64,000 nucleotides of DNA from Stenotrophomonas_A sp035629025 (GTDB taxonomy: Bacteria; Pseudomonadota; Gammaproteobacteria; Xanthomonadales; Xanthomonadaceae): the NCBI GenBank assembly GCA_035629025.1, contig DASPIU010000076.1, positions 1 through 64,000 on the forward strand, written 5' to 3'. Below are positions 61,431 to 64,000 of this stretch, in pieces (positions within the stretch are counted from its first letter, which is position 1; each line of letters opens with the position of its first letter). Made by a program: the position numbers and the translations under genes. Below the pieces are notes generated by a model. That model worked only from the letters and a program-made list of their open reading frames with translations. It made no database searches and was not told where the DNA came from.

Positions 61431-63245
61431 ATGGAATCGCAGCAGATCGTCTTCCTCGTCATCCTCGCCGTCACCCTGGTGTTGTTCATCAGCGGCAAGC
61501 TGCGGGTTGACCTGGTCGCACTGCTGTCCACGCTGGCGCTCACCCTGGCCGGCATCCTCAAGCCAGCGCAGGCGCTGTCGGGGTTTTCCAGCGAACCGGC
61601 GATCATCGTCGCGGCGGTGTTCGTGCTCTCGGCCGGGCTCTCGGCCACCGGTATCACCGAACGCATCGGCGCGGCGATCGGCCGCGCCGCCGGCGGCCGC
61701 GAATGGCGCGCGATTGCGGTGACGATGCCGGCCACCGCGGCGATGGCTGCGTTCTCCCACCACCTGATGATCACCGCGATGATGCTGCCGGTGATGATGC
61801 GCCTGGCCCGCGAACAGCAACTGGCCGCCTCGCGCCTGCTGATGCCGATGTCGCTGGCCGCCTCGCTCGGCACCACGCTCACCCTGATCAGCGCCCCGGC
61901 CTTCCTGCTGGCCAACGACCTGCTGGCGCGCGCCGGCCAGCCTCGCCTGGACCTGTTCGCGATCACGCCCATCGGCGTGGTCCTGGTGCTGGTAGGCATG
62001 TTGTACATGCTGGCCGGGCGCTGGCTGCTGCCCAAGCGCCAAGGCGAGGAAGACAGCGCCGACTACCTGCGCCTGGAGCGCTACTACACCGAACTGCTGG
62101 TGGAAGACGACTCGCCCTGGGCCGGACGCAGCCTGGCCGAATTCGAGGCGGCCTTTGCCGAGCGCCTGCAGGTCGCCGACTGGTTGCGCCAAGGCATGCG
62201 CCGACGCCGCAGCGATCCCAGTGGCACCTTGCTGGCCGGCGATGTGTTGCTGGTGCGCGCCTCGCCCGACGAGATCGCCTCGGTGCGCGACGAACCCGGC
62301 CTGAGCCTGCACGCGGTCGCCAAGTACGGCGAGAAACCCAGCGAGGCCGCGCCGCCCGGCACCCTGGGCGAGGAACAGCTGGTCCAGGCCGTGGTCGCGC
62401 CGCACTCGGAATTCGTGGGCCGCAGCGTGGCCGGCATCGACTTCCTGCGCAACCTCGGCGTCGTCGTGGTCGGCCTGTGGCGCAAGCAGGGCTGGCTGCA
62501 CGGCGAATTGTCGGAAATGCGCCTGGAAGAGGGCGACCTGCTCGTGCTGTGGGGCAACCAGCACAAGTTCCAGCAGTTGTCCGCGCACCGCGGCTTCCTG
62601 ATGCTGATGCCGTTCGACGCACAGCGCAGCCGGCGCCGGCGCTGGCCGGTGGCGCTGGGCATCATGCTTGCCTCCATCATCGCTGCGGCCACCGAATGGC
62701 TGCAGCCGCAGATCGCCTTCCTCGCCGGTGCCGTGGCCATGGTACTCAGCCGCTGCGTAAGCGTGGAGCGCGCGTACGAGGAAATCGACGTGCGCATCTA
62801 CGTGATGATCGCCGGCGTGATTCCGCTGGGCATCGCCATGGACCAGACCGGAACCGCGCAACGCCTGGCCGAACTGCTGCTGGCACATATGCAGGGGCTG
62901 TCACCGCTGGCGCTGTTGCTGGTGATGTTCACCGCTGCCGCGTTGCTCACCCAGATCCTGTCCGACGCCGCCACCACCGTGCTGCTCACCCCCATCGCCC
63001 TGGCCGTGGCCGAAGGCCTGCACCTGCCGCCGGTGCCGTTCGTGATCTGCACCGCGATGGGCGCGGTCGCGTCCTTCCTCACCCCGATCGGCCATCACGG
63101 CAACCTGCTGATCCTCAACCCGGGGCAATATCGTTTTGCCGATTTCCTGCGCGTGGGCGTGCCGTTGACCGCGCTGATCGGCCTGGCCGCGGCCTGGACC
63201 GCGCGCTGGCTGTGGCTGGGCGGTCCGGCATGGCCGTGGGCCTGA
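61431..63245 (+). CDS. SLC13-type permease with RCK_C/TrkA-C domains
   Basis: 604 aa: N-terminal helices (residues about 1-190), two RCK_C-like cytosolic domains in the middle (PWAGRSLAEFEAAFAERLQVADWLRQG ... GDVLLVRASPDEIASVRD; PHSEFVGRSVAGIDFLRNLGVVVVGLWRKQG ... GDLLVLWGNQHKFQQL) and C-terminal helices with LSDAATTVLLTPIALAVA and FLTPIGHHGNLLILNPGQYRFADFLRVG. This is the DASS-type fold used for sulfate, dicarboxylate or silicate. Sulfate handling would suit the neighbouring sulfatase, but the substrate is not provable here. Confidence 0.88.
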   Translation: MESQQIVFLVILAVTLVLFISGKLRVDLVALLSTLALTLAGILKPAQALSGFSSEPAIIVAAVFVLSAGLSATGITERIGAAIGRAAGGREWRAIAVTMPATAAMAAFSHHLMITAMMLPVMMRLAREQQLAASRLLMPMSLAASLGTTLTLISAPAFLLANDLLARAGQPRLDLFAITPIGVVLVLVGMLYMLAGRWLLPKRQGEEDSADYLRLERYYTELLVEDDSPWAGRSLAEFEAAFAERLQVADWLRQGMRRRRSDPSGTLLAGDVLLVRASPDEIASVRDEPGLSLHAVAKYGEKPSEAAPPGTLGEEQLVQAVVAPHSEFVGRSVAGIDFLRNLGVVVVGLWRKQGWLHGELSEMRLEEGDLLVLWGNQHKFQQLSAHRGFLMLMPFDAQRSRRRRWPVALGIMLASIIAAATEWLQPQIAFLAGAVAMVLSRCVSVERAYEEIDVRIYVMIAGVIPLGIAMDQTGTAQRLAELLLAHMQGLSPLALLLVMFTAAALLTQILSDAATTVLLTPIALAVAEGLHLPPVPFVICTAMGAVASFLTPIGHHGNLLILNPGQYRFADFLRVGVPLTALIGLAAAWTARWLWLGGPAWPWA

Positions 63246-63495
63246 TCCGGCCCCTATTCAGCGTTGGGCATCGGTTGGGCCAGACCGGCGTAGTCTGCGC
63301 CGCGACGGTGGCCGGGAGGGGTCACCTGAACCGGCGGGCCAGGTCCGCCCGCAGCGATGACCTAACATGGGCGGCGACACCGTCGCGGCCGAGGAGTGCT
63401 TGTGTTCGTAGTGGTTGGGAAAGCGATGCCGCGCGGCCTGCGCGCGCGCGGTGCCGGCATCGCCAGCGCTGCCCGGTTGCCGATGGTGGCCGTGA

Positions 63496-64000
63496 ATGGT
63501 TGACGTGAGCACCGCCGTGGCCCCGCCGGACCTGCGCGACGCCGGCGTTTCCGTGCTGCCGGCCGAAGCGCCGCTGCCCATGCCCGAGCAGTCCCTGCGC
63601 CAGGGCCGGCTGCAGGTGCCGCTGCAGCGCACCGCGCCGCGCGGCATCGGCCTGCGCCGCCTGTACCTGATCGGCGGCACCGCGGCCATGACCCTGGCCG
63701 CGACCTGGATGATGCTGATGGTGATGTGGGATGGCGGCATCAGCGTGCTCGAAGGCTGCCTGCTGGTGCTGTTCGTGCTGCTGTTCGCCTGGATCGCGAT
63801 GTCCTTCGCCAGCGCGGTTGCCGGCTTCATCAGCGTGGTATTCGGCCGCGGCCGCAAGCTGGGCATCGACCCGGACGCGCCGCTGCCCACCCTGCACAGC
63901 CGTACCGCGCTGCTGATGCCCACCTACAACGAGGACCCGCGCCGCCTGCTCGCCGGCCTGCAGGCGATCTACGAGTCGGTGGCCGCCACTGGCCAGCTGG
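63496..64000 (+). CDS. opgH: Glucans biosynthesis glucosyltransferase H (cut by window edge)
   Basis: From the ATG at 63496 the frame stays open to the window end (168 codons). The product MVDVSTAVAPPD... leads into two membrane helices and then SRTALLMPTYNEDPRRLLAGLQAIYESVAATGQL, matching OpgH (MdoH), the inner-membrane enzyme making osmoregulated periplasmic glucans. Only the N-terminal quarter is present. Confidence 0.92.
   Translation, partial: MVDVSTAVAPPDLRDAGVSVLPAEAPLPMPEQSLRQGRLQVPLQRTAPRGIGLRRLYLIGGTAAMTLAATWMMLMVMWDGGISVLEGCLLVLFVLLFAWIAMSFASAVAGFISVVFGRGRKLGIDPDAPLPTLHSRTALLMPTYNEDPRRLLAGLQAIYESVAATGQL

Noticed and set aside
58872..62888. A very long open frame (1338 codons) on the minus strand opposite the patatin and SLC13 genes
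   Set aside because: The product is His/Gln/Ala-rich with no domain, and the plus-strand genes have full family signatures. It is a high-GC antisense shadow.
1..64000. CRISPR arrays, prophage genes or IS transposases
   Set aside because: No spaced direct repeats of CRISPR type, no integrase, capsid or transposase signature was seen on either strand; the repeats present are palindromic or short tandem units.

Overview
The window is a high-GC gammaproteobacterial chromosome segment that reads as Xanthomonadaceae (Xanthomonas, Stenotrophomonas or Pseudoxanthomonas type). The clues are a Clp-type Crp homologue next to speD, a xylBA cluster with a GTTAGCGCTAAC box and a LacI-family regulator, a GTAGGAGCGGCTTCAGCCGCGACC palindromic repeat, and many coupled genes with 1 to 4 base overlaps. 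I cannot fix the genus from sequence alone. No phage, IS element or CRISPR array was seen.

Layout. 1-3.1 kb: homogentisate pathway (hppD, hmgA) with a divergent MarR regulator and a palindrome between them. 3.2-11 kb: a lipoprotein, a CaCA antiporter and a six-gene Mrp Na+/H+ antiporter operon on the minus strand with MrpA and MrpB fused. 11-17.4 kb: universal stress protein, SDR, Mpo1-like protein, purC, J-domain protein, rpe, acetyltransferase, YegS kinase. 17.6-24.3 kb: trpE, then a threonine aldolase and a SIMPL protein, then trpG-trpD-trpC and a HAD phosphatase. 24.3-28.5 kb: clp, speD, a guanidine-II-type riboswitch with a terminator ahead of sugE/gdx, coq7, rplM-rpsI and tRNA-Gln(CTG).

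28.8-34.2 kb: a six-gene stressosome-type module (RsbR, RsbS, RsbT, a kinase/PP2C fusion, a histidine kinase and a REC-PAS-HK-REC hybrid kinase) with no sigma factor. 34.3-39.6 kb: DUF3228 protein and an RND permease with its adaptor. 39.6-45.5 kb: xylose catabolism (xylB, xylA, a sugar/H+ symporter, LacI-family xylR) with repeats in its upstream region.

45.6-63.2 kb is the most interesting part: an outer-membrane protein gene, a NarL-type two-component system, a stand-alone receiver protein and a sulfatase cluster (membrane protein, DUF202 protein, arylsulfatase, HAD hydrolase, formylglycine-generating enzyme, DUF1622 protein, outer-membrane channel, DUF4136 lipoprotein, BamA-like barrel, patatin/barrel fusion, SLC13-type permease). 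Three copies of a palindrome CAGTA-N4-TACTG lie at nearly the same distance (about 85-88 bp, centre to start) upstream of the outer-membrane protein gene, the receiver gene and the sulfatase cluster. I infer that they mark one regulon. Two genes of this set carry frameshifts in the given sequence: the histidine kinase (1 nt) and the formylglycine-generating enzyme (2 nt, or equivalent). The window ends inside opgH.
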